A stretch of 64,000 nucleotides of DNA from Pseudocercospora fijiensis CIRAD86 (taxonomy: Eukaryota; Ascomycota; Dothideomycetes; Mycosphaerellales; Mycosphaerellaceae): the NCBI RefSeq assembly GCF_000340215.1, contig NW_006921532.1, positions 587,844-651,843 of the forward strand, read 5' to 3'. The notes beneath the pieces were generated by a model. The model saw only the letters and a program-made list of their open reading frames with translations. It was not told the DNA's origin and searched no databases. Every line of letters begins with the position of its first letter. The first letter of the stretch is position 1. The position numbers and the translations under genes were made by a program. Of this stretch, positions 33,378-46,630 are shown one piece after another.

Positions 33378-36110
33378 TTACTTTAACGCGCCGTAATCCT
33401 TACTAGCAATAACCTTATCTGCTAGTCGGTTCTCGAAATCTCCTCCGTATGCGTTAAAGCTATTAGCACCGAAGTACTGTCCCTCGTAGAAAGCTTAATT
33501 AACGAGGAGGTTAGTAGCCTTTTCCTTCGTAGCATTCTCCTAATCGTATAGATATTCCTTAAGTCCCTCGTTATTAAGCTAGAGGATCTATTTAACTTCG
33601 TTCTAAACAACGTAACTTAACTAAGGAATCCTACTAACTAGGGCGTCGGAGATGCAACTAAGGCCTTCGACTAAGATAGTAGTAGGGAAGGGGAACGGTA
33701 CGAAGGTGTTCGAACCTAGAAGGGCGGTTAGATTGCAGTACGCCTTAGCAACCTCGGCGACGGTTAAGTTGTCGTAACCCTTAATCTTAGTGCTATCGAT
33801 AACGCGAGAGTAGCCTAGGTTAATTAATATGTAGTTGCTCTTAGTCTTTAGATTACTATATAGTAGGTATAGCATCTAAATAGAGACTTCGCACTCCTTT
33901 AGAGGGTTAAGGATCTACTCCGCCTTACGCCCCTTACTATTAGGCTAACTATCGAACATATAGTCGAGGTCGTCGTCGGTAAGGTACTTGTTAGTAAGCT
34001 TGCCGATCTTGCTTAGCGGGACTAGGCTACGAGCCTTAAGCTTCTTAACCTAGTTCGCAAAGACCTCGGGCTAATATATGCCTTCGATAATAGTAGAGTA
34101 GCTAGTCTTATCCTTAGATATAAGACAGACCTTAATGCGCAGGTAACTAGCACCCTCGCTAGCTACGAGCTTAACTATATCTTGTCTAAGACGAGTAGAC
34201 TCCTTAGAAGGACAGTTTTTATAAGTACCGCTAACCTTAAAGAACTTAGCAAGCTTAGGGATAGAGATAAGCTCGTATACGTAATTAGGTCGAAGGGCGA
34301 TAGCTAAGAGCTATAGGGTAGGGTGCTAGCGGACGATTTGGTTACTTATACTATAAGTTTAAAGGGCATTACGGCCTTCCTACTTAGACTTAGGCATCGT
34401 ACGTATATACTAAAGGTACATTTCAAACTCCTCCTATATTAGGTCGATAAGGAAAGGAAGATATGCTCTACGAGGCTCTTATAACTAGCTAAAGACTTAA
34501 GGGAAGATAGTATTGCTAGTCTAGCGAAAGCGGTCGAAGGAAGTACCTTAGCTAAGGATACCGGTAACGAACTTGCTCTAGCGATCCGTTAGCGTAAGGG
34601 CGCGAGTAATAGTACTAGTAGGGTTGAACGCGTAGAGTCCTAGAGATGTCGGGGCGGCAATAGGGCGTCTAGGAAACTAGTTAGCATAGGCCTAATTAGC
34701 CTTAAGGGCAGCGAAGGCGTTTTAATTAGGAACCTCGCGACTAATCTTTAATAGGCGGCCGACGAGGACAATCGCCTTAGCACTAGTATAGAGACTATAG
34801 ACCTTAGCGGCCTTCTTAATATAGTTAGTATATATAGAGAACGGCTCTTCTCCTAGCTTACTAAGGTCGTCGAGCTGTTAATAGATAGATAGGGCGGTAG
34901 AAGCTTTGCCTATATCGGCTTTAGGAACTATATCGATCTTAGTAATAAGGTGCGCAATAGAGTCGCCCTTATAAGAACTACAGATATTCTTAGTTAACAG
35001 GATCGGCGAGAGCCCTCTATCTCTACGCTCGCTAAAGGAGCCTTCGGAGGAGACATCTTCTAGTAGTATATCTAGTATATTAATATCCGAGTTACTATAG
35101 TTAGTACTATAGTTAGCCCTAGAAGGGGCGCTATACTTCTTAGTAGCCTTACGGAGGGCCTAGCGAGTATGCAATGCCTTCTTACGCGCTGCTTCGGCCT
35201 TAGCGCGCTCGTCCTTAACTTCCTAAGGGACCTTACGGTTACGGGTCGAGCGACGGTCTTAAGCCTATATCTCCGCAGCGAGCGCGAGACTAGCAGCCGT
35301 ATCGGCCTCTGTTTCTAGGCGAAGAGCCTTACGTTTAAGGATATTAACGATAGGAGCCTCTTAACCTTTAATAATAAAACCTATACTATTAATACGATAG
35401 CCCTTCTCTTTTAGTAGATCCTTAGTCGTCTATATATTAAGATCGATCTAGACAATTGCATCGTAGTGCCGCTTCTAGTAGGATGTCGTAAAGTCGTTAA
35501 GCGCAAAGGACAAGTTAAGTAACTGCTTGCCTACCTTCTTACTAGCGGTAGATATACGATAGATTATAGTGCGGGAAAGGTGCTTAGCGCCTTAACGACG
35601 GACCTTGTACTTATTAACGAACGAAGAGACCTGCTTTGTACGCTCTTATCTATCGTAGGCGAAGTTAATAAGGCTCTTAGGAAGACTACTTAGTCCTCCC
35701 TAATATTCGAAGGCCTAGTCGAGGGTCTTAAAGCGCAAGCGAATCTAGGTACCGGCCGTCTCGAGGCTATAGACGATAGGAAAGGCTTATTCGATATCTA
35801 TATCGTTAAGGACCTCGCGCTTAAAGACACGCTTACCGATAGACTAACGTAAGTTGTTTATACCGTACGTAACTAAGATAGCAGCCTTCTTAATATTCCT
35901 ATTAATAACGCGTAGTAGGGTGCGAGCGTTCTAGATCTTCTCTTAAGGGTCTTTAAGGGCGGTAACGATCTAGAAGCAGTGCTCGAGGCTAGTTATAGCA
36001 GCTAAGGCGCTATCGGAGGGGGCTTCGATCGGGACTAGTACGCCTAGGTTTAGAGCTAGTAGGTTGCTACTACTACTAGCGCCTAGCGGATTTAGGGCGC
36101 CGGAAGACAT
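33378..36110 (-). pseudogene. C3 extra gene, 911 codons, best-preserved copy, unknown function
   Basis: Reads on the minus strand from ATG at 36110-36108 (M-S-S-G-A-L-N-P-L-G-A) to TAA at 33380-33378, in one frame with no net indel. Two long clean stretches remain, 33621-33875 and 33422-33610. With RIP stops ignored, it keeps the same blocks in the same order as the C1 copy. I cannot assign a family: no envelope-like membrane segment, no nucleic-acid-binding motif that I recognise, and no similarity to Gag or Pol that I can see. The long untranslated spacer upstream suggests it is not simply the end of pol and may use its own RNA or promoter, but that is inference. Confidence 0.8.
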
Positions 36111-36200
36111 CTTAGTCGACCGGAGCGGAAAGGAGTTAGTAACGAGCTTACAAAAACGTTCGTAGCTTGTTAATAATAATTAAAGGGTTTAGATAGAAGA

Positions 36201-36217
36201 GGGGGGGGGGGGGGGGG
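36201..36217 (+). repeat. Run of 17 G in the C3 spacer
   Basis: A pure G homopolymer on the plus strand (C on the element sense strand). C1 and C2 have only short C/T-rich runs at this place, so it expanded in C3 or is an assembly or sequencing length artefact. Confidence 0.7.
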
Positions 36218-36538
36218 TAGGCGGTAGTAAGTTAGTTAGTGCTCGAGTAGAAGAAAGAGCTTAGAAGGCTCGCTTTAAATAGAGTACGAAGGTAGCGTAG
36301 TCCGTGTATTCCGGTAAAGTAAACGGATAACGATTATATATAGACCCTAAAAAGTGAAGCTATATACGAGACTCCTTTATTAGTAGGGCGGCTAAAGTTT
36401 AACAATCGATCTAGCTAATTGCTAGTAGCGACTACGCGCCTTTATTAACCTCTAGCTTTCGTAGATTCCCGCGCACTCGAAATATAACTAGTTAGTTCGA
36501 GTACCTAGTAGTAATCTATAGTAGTAAGGCTAGCGGGA

Positions 36539-36565
36539 CTAATAACACCCCTAGGGTAGCATTAG
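36539..36565. repeat. C3 palindrome 4 (before the extra gene)
   Basis: Arms CTAATAACACCCC and GGGTAGCATTAG with the CCCCTAGGG centre that element A has, instead of CCCCGGGG. Confidence 0.77.
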
Positions 36566-36964
36566 CTTTTCTCTAGAGATACTCGGCAACTAGGAGCAAA
36601 TCGCCTAGGCCTAGCGTAGCTTATATTAGCCTATAGCACTATCGTTATAGATACAGCATTACCTTTCATAGTAGCAGGTATGTAAACGTAGCCCGTACGT
36701 TCTTCTTTTTTCTAGACACTAAGCTTAGCGGCCTAAAGTCCCTATTCTTAGAGGCTATAGGCCTAGGTTGCTATGTCTATCTAAGAGCTAGGAAGGGAGA
36801 GGGATCCTCCCTTTCTTAGTGTCCTATATAGCTAGTGCTAATTAGGGCAGGAACATCCTCTAGTAGAGTATCTTGTTATCGTTATTACTTAAGGAAGGTT
36901 GCTAGAGTCTAGGAATCTAGAGGGAAGTAGTCCTAGAAGGGTAGAGGGGTTAGGTTCGGCTATC

Positions 36965-36997
36965 TTCCTAATACTACCCCCGGGGTATTATTAGGAA
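36965..36997. repeat. C3 palindrome 3 (after pol)
   Basis: Arms TTCCTAATACTACCCC and GGGGTATTATTAGGAA, T:A at the positions that are G:C in C1. Confidence 0.8.
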
Positions 36998-37260
36998 AAC
37001 ACGCCTCGTACAGTTCTATCTAAGGAAACAAGAGCGAAGGAATAAAGTTATAGCAACATTAATCGAAGGTAAAGGCAAAAGCAAAAGACAACAATAGGAT
37101 AAACTAAAAGCAACAAACGAGAGCATAAACATTAGTAGGAATAGACAATAGGTAAGGACTAAAGGTACAGGGCGGTACTATATTAATAGCGCGGAGAACG
37201 ATCGATAAGAGTAAGGAAGCAACGTAGTAGAGGCAGGTAGAGGTAAGGAAGAGCAAGCAA

Positions 37261-40200
37261 TTATTTAGTCTTAGGATCTAGCTATAATTCTAGGCAGTCT
37301 TCGTCGCTAGACTAGTTAGGTTCCTCGGAGTTAGAGTTAGATAGCTAGAAGTCTAGTTCACTATTAGAATCGGAATCAATATCGGAAACGCTCTATATAT
37401 AGTTAATCCGTATATAACCCTCCCTCTATTCTTAAGTTATTCCTAATAGCTTACTAAGACGAACCTAGGGATAGGTATAGTTCTTAGGTAGAACAGGATC
37501 TGTAATAGCGGTAGGATCCTCCTCCCGATAGGTATCTAAGGACGGTAGAGGGTCTATAGAGGCACTAACTTCCTCCTCGGTCGGCGGAGGGCGGGCAGGT
37601 TCGCGTAACTTAACGATCTTTTTTAGATTAGCCCGAGGGTAAGAGTGCTTCAAGGTAGCACTATCTAGCTCCCAAAGAAGGTATACGGAACCCGAGTAAA
37701 GGACCTCCTTCACTCTATAAGGACCCTTCTACTTAAAGGCTAGCTTATAGGAGTAACTATACTCTAGTTCGGACCGGTATAGAAGGACTATATCGCCAAC
37801 CTTTAGAGGTTCCTAATTAACAGCATTATAGTTATTAAAATACTGCTTCGCCTCTTCCCGAAGCCGACGTTGTCGAGCAAGACCCTCTTAAGAAGTCGTA
37901 GTTATATCCTTAAGAGCCTTAGCCTGTAGGGTAAGAAGGTCTACCCTAGTACGAACAGACCCCTAATCGTAAACGCTGTACGTACGGTAGGACAATTTAA
38001 TAGGAAGAACGGCGTCCCTCCTAATTATAAGTTCCGCTAGTGTAAGTCTAGTCGTGTCGATAATAGTAGTTCGGTCCGCCTAGAGAAGGGCTAGGACGCG
38101 GGTAGAAATAGGAACTAATCTGTCGCTACTATTAGTTATCTTAGATAGGGCATTAATTAACGACCGATAGCCGCGCTTAACAATAGCATTCGACTAGGGA
38201 TAGTATAGGGAGATACGAACGTTCTTAGCCCCGTACGAAACAAGTAGCGCTTAAACCTCCTTAGCTATATTATTCGTAGCGTTGTCTAAGATAACCTCGT
38301 AAGGTATTCCCTAGCGGCAAAACAGATCCTTAAATAGGAAGGTAGCTATATTACAGGCATTAATAGCACCGTAACCTTTATGGAAATAATAGGCCTCCGG
38401 CTATCGAGAAAGACCCTCTCGAATAATATATAGGCTATTATTACGGCTAAGATAGACTCTATCGCTATACTACCGCTCCCTAACTAACTAGGCAGTAGGG
38501 ATATACAGCCCTCCTAGACGTCGGTAGCTGTTCCTAAAGTTGTACTCAGGATAGCTCTTGTAGTAGCGGGAGACATTAGCCTATACGCCGTCCTACTAGT
38601 AGCGTCGACGAAGGATATCGAAGGTGCCCTCCGCCGCCCGGTAGCCGAGCTTATCGTAAATAGAGCGAAGGATTTCTTGTCGGGCTACTAGATCGTTAAT
38701 AATACGCTAGAGCGGTACATTAATTGTAGCCTATCGCTAAAGGATGCGATCTTTAATGAGGAACCTCCGAGAATAGCGAATAATATAACGGTATTAACTC
38801 TTTAATAGACTAGGAGCTCTCTTCGTATAGGTAAGGAAGTAGGCGATATTATAAGAGTCGTCGGAGTAGACCCTATTAAGGATATTATCCCTACCTAGTT
38901 CGCCCGCCTTAGCGTCGTCCTAGTCCTTACTATTAGTAGTAGGGTCTTCGTTAGGCTAGGCACTAGGTTAGTCGTCGGTAGTAGACCTAGTAATTACCGG
39001 TATAGCGTTAATATAGAAGGTAGTAAAGAAGGTACGGTTAATAACCGCGTCGACATCCTCTTCTTCTATTATCTCGGCGATGTCTTCCTCTATAGTAGGC
39101 CTTCTAGAAAGGCTATCCGGTCTAGTATGCTTCTTGCTAGGAATATAGAAGACGTCGAAATTAAACAAATAGATCTAGGCAACCTACCGAGCTATCGTAG
39201 AGTTAGGCAGGTCGGAGGCTATACAGTTAAGCTAATAGACTAGCGTCTAAGCGTCGACTTCTAGGCGAAAGAATACTCTAAAAAGCTAAGGTCGGAACTT
39301 CTTAAGAGCCTTATAGATACTAAGGCACTCTCGCTTGCTAGTATCGTATCGGGCCTCGATAGGTTTCTATAGACCGGACTCGTACCGGATAGGGTAACGT
39401 AAGGAGGGCTTCTTACGATTATACTATATTAGTATTTCGCTATAGCCTTCCCCGCTCGAGTCGATAGCAATAATTAGTAGACCTGCGCCTTCCGAGTAGT
39501 TAATAGAGGTAAGCGTAGGCGCGCTAATAAGTGCCTTAGTAACCTTGTCTTTAGCGGCTTAGTAAACGGAGGTCTATTTAAACTCTGCATCCTTCTTAAG
39601 CAAGGCGTATAGAGGCTTATATACTAACGTAAAGTTTTCGACCTAGATACGGAAGTAGGAGACTACTCTAAGCTAGATCCGGACATCTTTCTAATAGGTA
39701 GGGTCGGGCTAGGATACAATCTTTAGGATCCGTATATTGTTAGGATAGCGGCCGTTCTTATTAGTAACAAACCCGACAATGTTTATTCGTTTATATAGGA
39801 GCTAAAGCTTCTCCCTATATACCGTTAGGTTAGCTCGCTCTAGGTCGTAGAGGACACTATCGAGGTTCTAAATGTGTTCGAGAAAGAACCTACGGATGCT
39901 AGGCTCTACTTCTTTATTATCGTACCTAGTTTTAGGGCCCTTAATACCGATATCGTCGAGGAAAGGCATCGCTATATAGGAGATATAGGCCGCGAGGACT
40001 TGGTTTATAATACGAACGAACTAGGCTACGGAGTTGGTTGCCCCTTAGGGAAGGGTAGTTTGCCTATATAGCCTAAGAGGTGTCTCGAAACTAGTAAGGT
40101 CCCGGCTATTAGGGTAGAGAGGTATCTAGTCGTAGCCTAAGAAAACATTAACTAGTAAGGCTACAATACAGTTAGCAAAAGCTTCCGAGAACCTATTAGT

Positions 40201-41240
40201 CTCTAGAGGGAGGTTAGCATCTCTAATCGTAACTGCGTTAAACTTTTATATAGCGTTAATTAGACGGTACTTCTTTAGTTCCCTAGGAGCTGTCTTCTTC
40301 TAAACTAGGAAGTATAGGTTGCGATACGAGGCATAGGAAGGCTCTAAGGTACTAGCCTTTATACGCTACTATATTATGTCCTTAACTATACCTCTTAGGC
40401 TTAGGTTTAGCTTAAACCCTAGGTAAGCCTAAGGCTTATACTCGATCGTTCGGATCCTCTATAGAGGGGCAACCTCCGGGTTAATCCTGCCTAGATGCGT
40501 AAAGTTATATACTAATACGGCTTCGCGGTTATATAGAAGCTCGTATAGCAAATCTAGTTTAAGATCCGAAAGCTCGATGCTAGGTTTAATATTCGCTAGT
40601 CTCTCCGGCGTTAGCCTCGATCCCCTAGGAATAGCGGAGAACTTTTTAGTAATATACCTCTAGTCGTATAGACTATCCCTAGGTGTTAATATCGCTTCGC
40701 GGTTAAGGCACTTTTGTCGCTAGTTAGGATTTCCGCTAGGATTGGACCTATCGGTTATATATACGCTACCCTTTACGGGCTTGATCTTGTTAGCTACTCT
40801 CTTATATAGGGTATATATACTAACCGCTCGTAATACCCGAGCCCTCTCTCTTTAACGTTAGGCCCGGAGATTAGCGTAATAGAATAGCGCGTAAACTTTA
40901 TTAGAAGTCTCCTTAAGTCGGTAGGTATATAGCTAGTAATCCTAATTTATAATTCCGGCGAAAACGTTAGATTCCTAATAATACCCCCGGGGTAGCATTA
41001 GCTCGGCGCTCTAATTAGTTAGTTCGGATTCGGGCTCGGGTAGATCCGCTTCCGGCGGCGATGCCTACGACAGCATTATTACCGAGATTCGTATACTAGG
41101 TGGTCGTTGCACTATTATACTCGCTATCGCTTCGAGCATTCGTCTCCTTAGTATAGAGCCTAGAAACTAGCCTTGTCGTACGGAGCGGCGTATCTCTAGA
41201 TATAACCTATTTAAGCTATATTAACTTATAGCGTAGATTG
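37261..41240 (-). pseudogene. C3 pol: RT, RNase H, integrase
   Basis: Reverse-strand counterpart of C1 pol. F-L-D-D of RT is intact at 39952-39963. The clean frame 38968-39168 covers the RNase H to integrase link (F-D-V-F-Y-I-P-S-K-K-H-T-R-P-D), and 37465-37713 covers the integrase C-terminus. The integrase Asp is present in L-D-N-A-T-N; the third acidic residue is Lys (I-V-K-R-G). The stop is TAA at 37263-37261. Relative to the gag start, pol lies in the -1 frame, with no need for the one-base correction that C1 requires. Confidence 0.88.
40976..41000. repeat. C3 palindrome 2 (between protease and RT)
   Basis: Plus-strand arms TAATAATACCCC and GGGGTAGCATTA, inside the N-terminal part of the pol frame. 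Confidence 0.75.
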
Positions 41241-44096
41241 CCGGTCTTATAACCGCGCTATAGCGTTTCCCGAAGAGCGCTTAGAAGTAGCAAGGATATC
41301 CTCGTAGGACTTGTAGCTAGTGTTTCCGATATAACTAGTAAACACGACTCGGTTGCCCTTCTAGTTAGCGATAGTTCCTTCCTAGGAGCTATCGTCGCAG
41401 TTGCGCTAGATACCCCGGGTTATACGAGACTATAGTCGACCTAGAATAATTAGCGTATTCGGGTTAGCGGTAATCTAGAAGGTAAAGGAAAAGCATATGC
41501 CGAAAGCGTCTACTATAACATTATAGTAGGTACCTACTAGCGCAACCTCCCTATTTACTCCCTATATACTAAGGGAAATATCTCTATTTATTAGTAGTCG
41601 GAGCTGTTTAGCCTAGCGCTTACTTATAATAAGTGACTCTAAACTATTATTAAGTATTACTAGCAACTACTAACTATAGCTTCCGATAGTAACTTAAATA
41701 TAGATAGTAGGAACGACGGCAAAGGAACGGGTAACTGCGGAAAGGTCTATATTATTAGGGATAGAGTAAAGTTCCTTAGGTCGAGGAGGTCCTACTCGAC
41801 CGATTTATTAGCTAGTAAATCGGACAGCCTTAATAGAAACTAAAACCGAAGTAGGGTCGGTATTATCGTTATTCCCTCGGCCTATCTCCTTAATCCCTTC
41901 TTCGTTAGCATTATCGATAGTCTCCTAGCTCTCGTAGGTTACTAATTCGCCTTCTACTAACTCCTAGGCCCCTAAAAATTTAGGAAGGAACTATAGGGAA
42001 GAGACGTCGATATAGTCCTCTCGTCCCTGTTTGCGTTAGAGGGCTATAAGGTCTTTTATAAAGGTAGTATCGTTAGGAATCCGGCTCTAGAACAGGTTAG
42101 TAGGCAAACCGTATACTAGAAGCTCCCCTATAGACACGTTAGACTTGAGGTCTAGGAACTATAAAGCCTAGAAGAGAGCATTTGCCTTTGTGTCGTAAGA
42201 GTTAGTAGGCCCGGCACTATACTTCTTTATATACCTATTAAAGCGAAAGCTCTTTAGGTCGGCTAACTTTCGTTTATAGGCCGGCGGGTTAGCTAGGCCT
42301 AGGGTACTACTAAGGTCGGTAGTAGCATCCTCTATATCGATATCCGGAGTCTCTAGGACCTCCGGAGAGGCTATACTAGCTCGGGTTGCACAGTCTTTAG
42401 CTATCTAGAGTGTTTTAGTCTTAGCGACTAATTCTCGCTATTTCTTAGCCTTATTAGCTGCCTGCTTCTTAAGTATCCTAGTAGGGGCTGCCGTACTAGG
42501 GCGGGTAGGGTTCTACGGGCTCTTACCCTTGCCCTAGGACGACTAGGTTTAGGACGACTAAGTTTAGGACCTTGTAGTAGCGTAGATATCTATACTGTTC
42601 TTAGTAACTGCGTAAACATTAGTAACTGCGTCCGGGTCCTAAGATACAAAGTTGACTTTAATAGGCTTAGTAGTACTATTACTACTCCGCTCCTTAACCT
42701 ATTTTGCCCTAATCTTCTAAGTTTCTCGTTTAGTAATAGCGGCGAGGGTACTGTTCCTAGTGTCCTTAAACTCGATCTTGCTACTATACTTCTTTTCTAG
42801 AAGACTCCTAAGTTGAGGTAGCTTCGGGGCTCTACGATCCTACTCGAAGTTAATCTTGTCGCCGGTATCGGTATAGTAGAACCGACTATTTACTTATATA
42901 ACGAGCTTCCTCTTAAGAAGCTCTTTCTAGATAAGGCAGTCTAATTAAATATGTTTGAAACCGCCGCATATCTAGCACTTGCTATCTAAGTTAGAATAGA
43001 TCTTTTGTATAGCGTAGACGTTAACTAAAGGGGCCTTAGGGTAGTTAGGATCGGAGACCTAGTAGACTAGTAGCATATCCTTTAGTATACTAGCATTAAG
43101 GACCTCCCTAACTCGCTATAGTGCTTTCGTATTAAGGTTAAGCTAGGCTAGGGATTTAGCCAAGTCCGCAACGTCCTAAGAATGCTTAGTAACGGTAGGA
43201 GTTACGGTACTAGGACTACTTTACGATTTAGGAAGAAACTTAGGCCCTCTAGTTCCCGAGGTATCGTTCCTTACCTAGGCTAGGTTATTCCGGTCCTCGC
43301 CGTAAATGAACTTCTTTGTATCGGCGGAGCTGTTAATATCGTCCTTAATAGCCTCTAGGACCTCTTTGTACTTCCTAAAGGTCTTAGGATTAGCTTCGCT
43401 AAGCTTGTAGCGACGGAAGATACGCTTAGCCGTAGACTACGGCAACCCTTTAAGGAGTAGCCTCGTTCTCTAAGAATTCTCGAGGTCCTACTAGTCGATG
43501 CCGTCCGCTAACTTAACAAACTCGCGGACGTACTCCTTTAGGTCGTTATCTTCGGTGCGCCTCTCTATATAGAGGTTCTTAAGCTACGTACGACTGCCTT
43601 TAATGCGACGGCTATCGCGATCCCGATACTCCCTTATAAAGGCCTACTTAAAGACCTCCTAGTCGGTATTAGACTTGTCGTCCTTTTCTAGGTAGCTAAC
43701 TAGGGTTCTAAGGGTTCGGTAAAGCTTAGTAATAGTAGTCCTCGTAAGAGACCGGACCTTGTACTAGTCCGACTCCTCTTCGAGTCCGTACTCGGCTAAG
43801 TTGTCCTTAAAGCGTTCTACGTACGCCGTAGCGTTCTACCCTTCGAATAAAGGGTTTCTACTACTTCCTAGCTCTAGCGGGCGACGCCTGTTCTAACGGA
43901 GAAGGTTAGTTTGCCCTTAAATTATCTTTATAACGACATTATAGAGGGCCTCGGGCGTAGAAGGCTCGATAGCCCCTAGTTCGATAGCGCTTATAATAAC
44001 TAGTCGTCGCCTGATTTCTTCGTTAATAGGGTCTAGTAGGTTATTAGATTCCGAAGATTCCGCTAATTCGTAATGCTCGCTTTCGCTAGAGCTTAT
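41120..44096 (-). pseudogene. C3 gag-protease
   Basis: The start is ATA at 44096-44094 (RIPped ATG). The CCHC zinc knuckle at 42936-42977 is intact: C, C, H and C at exact spacing, the clearest proof that this frame is Gag. The protease site at 41643-41651 reads N-N-S as in C1 and C2. The frame carries many TAG/TAA at former Gln and Trp codons. Confidence 0.85.
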
Positions 44097-44213
44097 TCGA
44101 TTATTATAAAGTAGTTAAAATGAAATGCTATAGGAAAGTGTTTTTAGTATATATTATAGGTTTAGTTTGTTTCGATGTTGCTATATAAGAAAATAGTATG
44201 CTAGGCTGTTTTC

Positions 44214-44244
44214 TTCTAATGTTACCCCCGGGGTAGCATTAGAA
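44214..44244. repeat. C3 palindrome 1 (leader)
   Basis: Arms TTCTAATGTTACCCC and GGGGTAGCATTAGAA; it retains GC and TG words lost elsewhere, so its left arm on the sense strand is probably close to the original TTCTAATGCTACCCC. Confidence 0.78.
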
Positions 44245-44891
44245 TTTAGCCTCCTAGGGGTCGCCTATATACCCCTAGGAGCTAAGTTTAGTATTAGACG
44301 AAAGCCGCTCGGAGGGAGAGACTATAATCTCTATTTATACCTAGATCCTAGAAACTAGCTCGTATCTCCTTTAGCTAGGTAGGAGGGGCGGGGACCTTCT
44401 TTTTCTAGTAGAAGGCTAAGTACTATCCGAACGAGGTAGCGAATCCCGAAGTAGTCTACCCGGTTAATAGGGGAACTGCCTAGGCATCCGACCTGTAATC
44501 TAGAAATTGCTATCGTATAGATAGTCTTAGTAAACTAAGCAAAGCCGATAGGTAATTAGTCTATCTCCTCCTTAGGCGGGGCTTATCTCGAGCAAGCGGT
44601 GCTAAATAGGTCTTCGACCTAGAGCCGAGTTCTTAGAAGCTAGCTATAGTTATAGACTAGGCCCTAAGCTGTAATAGTCCTAAGGGTTTGTAGCTTTTCG
44701 GGGTTAAAGCGATGCCCTCGTTAAGAGGTTCCTCTACTTGTCGTAATAGCCCCTTAAGATACTTCTATATCGTCTATATCGTAGGCTCTTATCGTGCCCT
44801 CGCTTCGGTTATAGCTATTCGTGCCTAGAGACTACCTTTAATATACCCGAACCTGTTAGATATAAAGAGATAGCCCCACCTTCGGCTCTAA
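44245..44891 (-). other. C3 leader with candidate primer-binding site
   Basis: No gene. Beside the 5' LTR, 44873-44891 reads on the minus strand TTAGAGCCGAAGGTGGGG, the least mutated form of the candidate tRNA-type primer site of element C. Confidence 0.5.
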
Positions 44892-45170
44892 TAAAGAACA
44901 GAAACTAATACTACTACTACTACTTGTAGCAATAGTATAGGCTACCGAGGGTAACATAACCTATAGCAATATAGGCAGCTATGTTTAGCAAGATAGGATA
45001 GCGAGACTGTCGCTTAGGCTAATAACTAGAGCCCTGCAATATAGGCATTATAGAAGTATAATATAAATAATATACTATACGAGGTTGATGCTCTATCTAT
45101 AATGTAGAAGGAGGCCTCTTATATAGGCTAAAAACTAGCCTATAGGTATAGGGCCGGTTACTAGCTAATA
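44892..45170 (-). repeat. C3 5' LTR, 279 bp
   Basis: Mirror of the C1 LTR. TATA box at the expected place on the minus strand. It abuts the duplicated CTAC and the resumed C2 gag at 45171. Confidence 0.92.
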
Positions 45171-46630
45171 CTACGCTACTATACGGTCTTAGACCTAGTC
45201 CTAAAGCAAGGGCAAGAGCCCTTAGAACCCTACTCGCCCTAGTGCGGCAGCCCCTACTAGGGTACTAAAGAATAAGGCGGCCGATAAGGCTAAGCAATAG
45301 CGAGAGTTAACCGCTAAAACTAAGACTCTCTAGATAGCTATAGACCGCGCTACCCGATCTAGCACCGCACCTAGCACCGCCCCTAGTACCCTACCTATAG
45401 AAAGCCTAGTCGTCCTAGAGACTCTAGAGGTCGATATAGAGGATGTTACTACCGACATTAGTAGTACCCTAGGCCTAGCTAACCTACCTACCTATAAACG
45501 GAAGTTATCCGACCTAAAGAGCTTTCGCTTTAATAGGTATATAAAAAGGTATAGTACTAGCCTAGCTAACTCCTTAGATATAAAGGCAAACGCTCTCTTC
45601 TAGGCTTTATAGTTCCTAGACCTTAAGTCTAATATATCTATAGGAGAGCTACTAGTATACGGTTTGCCTACTAACCTATTCTAGAGCCGAATCCCTATCG
45701 ATGCTACCTTTATAAAAGACCTCGCTACCCTCCGAAGGAAACAGGGACGAGAAGACTATATCGACGTCTCTTCCCTATAGTTCCTTCCTAAATTTTTAGG
45801 TACCTAAGAGTTAGTAGAAGGCGAATCGGTAACCTACGAGAACTAAGATACTATCGATAATACTAACGAAGAGGGAGTTAAGGAGATAGGCCGAGGGGAT
45901 AGTAATAATCCCGACCCTACTCTAGTTTTAGTCTCTATTAAGGCTGTCCGGTTTACTAGCTAATAAATCGGTCGAGTAGGACCTCCTCGACCTAAGGAAC
46001 TTTATTCTATCCCTAATAATATAGACCTTTCCGTAGTTACCCGTTCCTTCGCCGTCGTTCCCGCTATCTATATTTAAGTTACTATCGGGAGCTATAGTTA
46101 ATAGATGCTAGCAATGCTTAATAATAGTTCGGAGTTACTTATTATAAGTAAGCGTTAGGCTAAACAACTTAGGCTACTAATAAATAGAGACATTTCCCTA
46201 GGCATATAGGGAGTAAATAGGGAGGTTGCGCTAGTAGGTGCTTACTATAATGTTATAGTAGACGCCTTTGGCATATACTTTTCCTTTACCTTCTAGATTG
46301 CCGCCGACCTAAACATACTAATTATTCTAGGTCGACTATAGTCTCGCATAACTCGAGGTATCTAGCGCAACTACGACGATAGTTCCTAGGAGGAAACTAT
46401 CGCTAACTAGAAGGGCAACCGAGTCGTATTTACTAGTTATATCGGCAATACTAGCTACAAGTCCTACGAGGATATCCTTGCTGCTTCTAAACGGTCTTTA
46501 GGAAACGCTACGGTGCGGTTGTAAAACCGGCAATCTGCGCTATAAGTTAGTATAGCTTAAATAGGTTATTTCTAGAAGTGCGCCGCTCCGTACGTTAAGG
46601 TAAGTTTCTAGGCTCTATACTAAGAAGACG
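45171..46630 (+). pseudogene. C2 gag C-terminus and protease, part after C3
   Basis: Resumes C2 gag after the CTAC duplication. A Pro/Ser/Ala-rich segment at about 45350-45430 has an extra A-P-S-T-like repeat compared with C1. The protease site at 46120-46128 reads N-N-S, and the I-I-L-G-R block follows at about 46320-46335. Confidence 0.82.

Larger units (their letters stand above)
36111..37260 (-). other. C3 spacer between pol and the extra gene
   Basis: Counterpart of C1 21138-22270. No gene is seen. It contains palindromes 3 and 4 and a run of 17 G on the plus strand at 36201-36217, about 90 bases before the extra gene start. Confidence 0.65.
32908..45170 (-). mobile_element. Element C copy C3, complete, reverse orientation, innermost insertion
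   Basis: 12,263 bp, with 279-bp LTRs at 44892-45170 (5') and 32908-33186 (3'), flanked by CTAC on both sides. Nothing has inserted into it, so it is the youngest of the nest D-A2-B-C2-C3. It keeps several features lost in C1 and C2, such as all four zinc ligands in gag and an ATG for the extra gene. Confidence 0.94.

Noticed and set aside
39874..40071. 65-codon plus-strand open frame
   Set aside because: It is the antisense of C3 RT around the F-L-D-D box.
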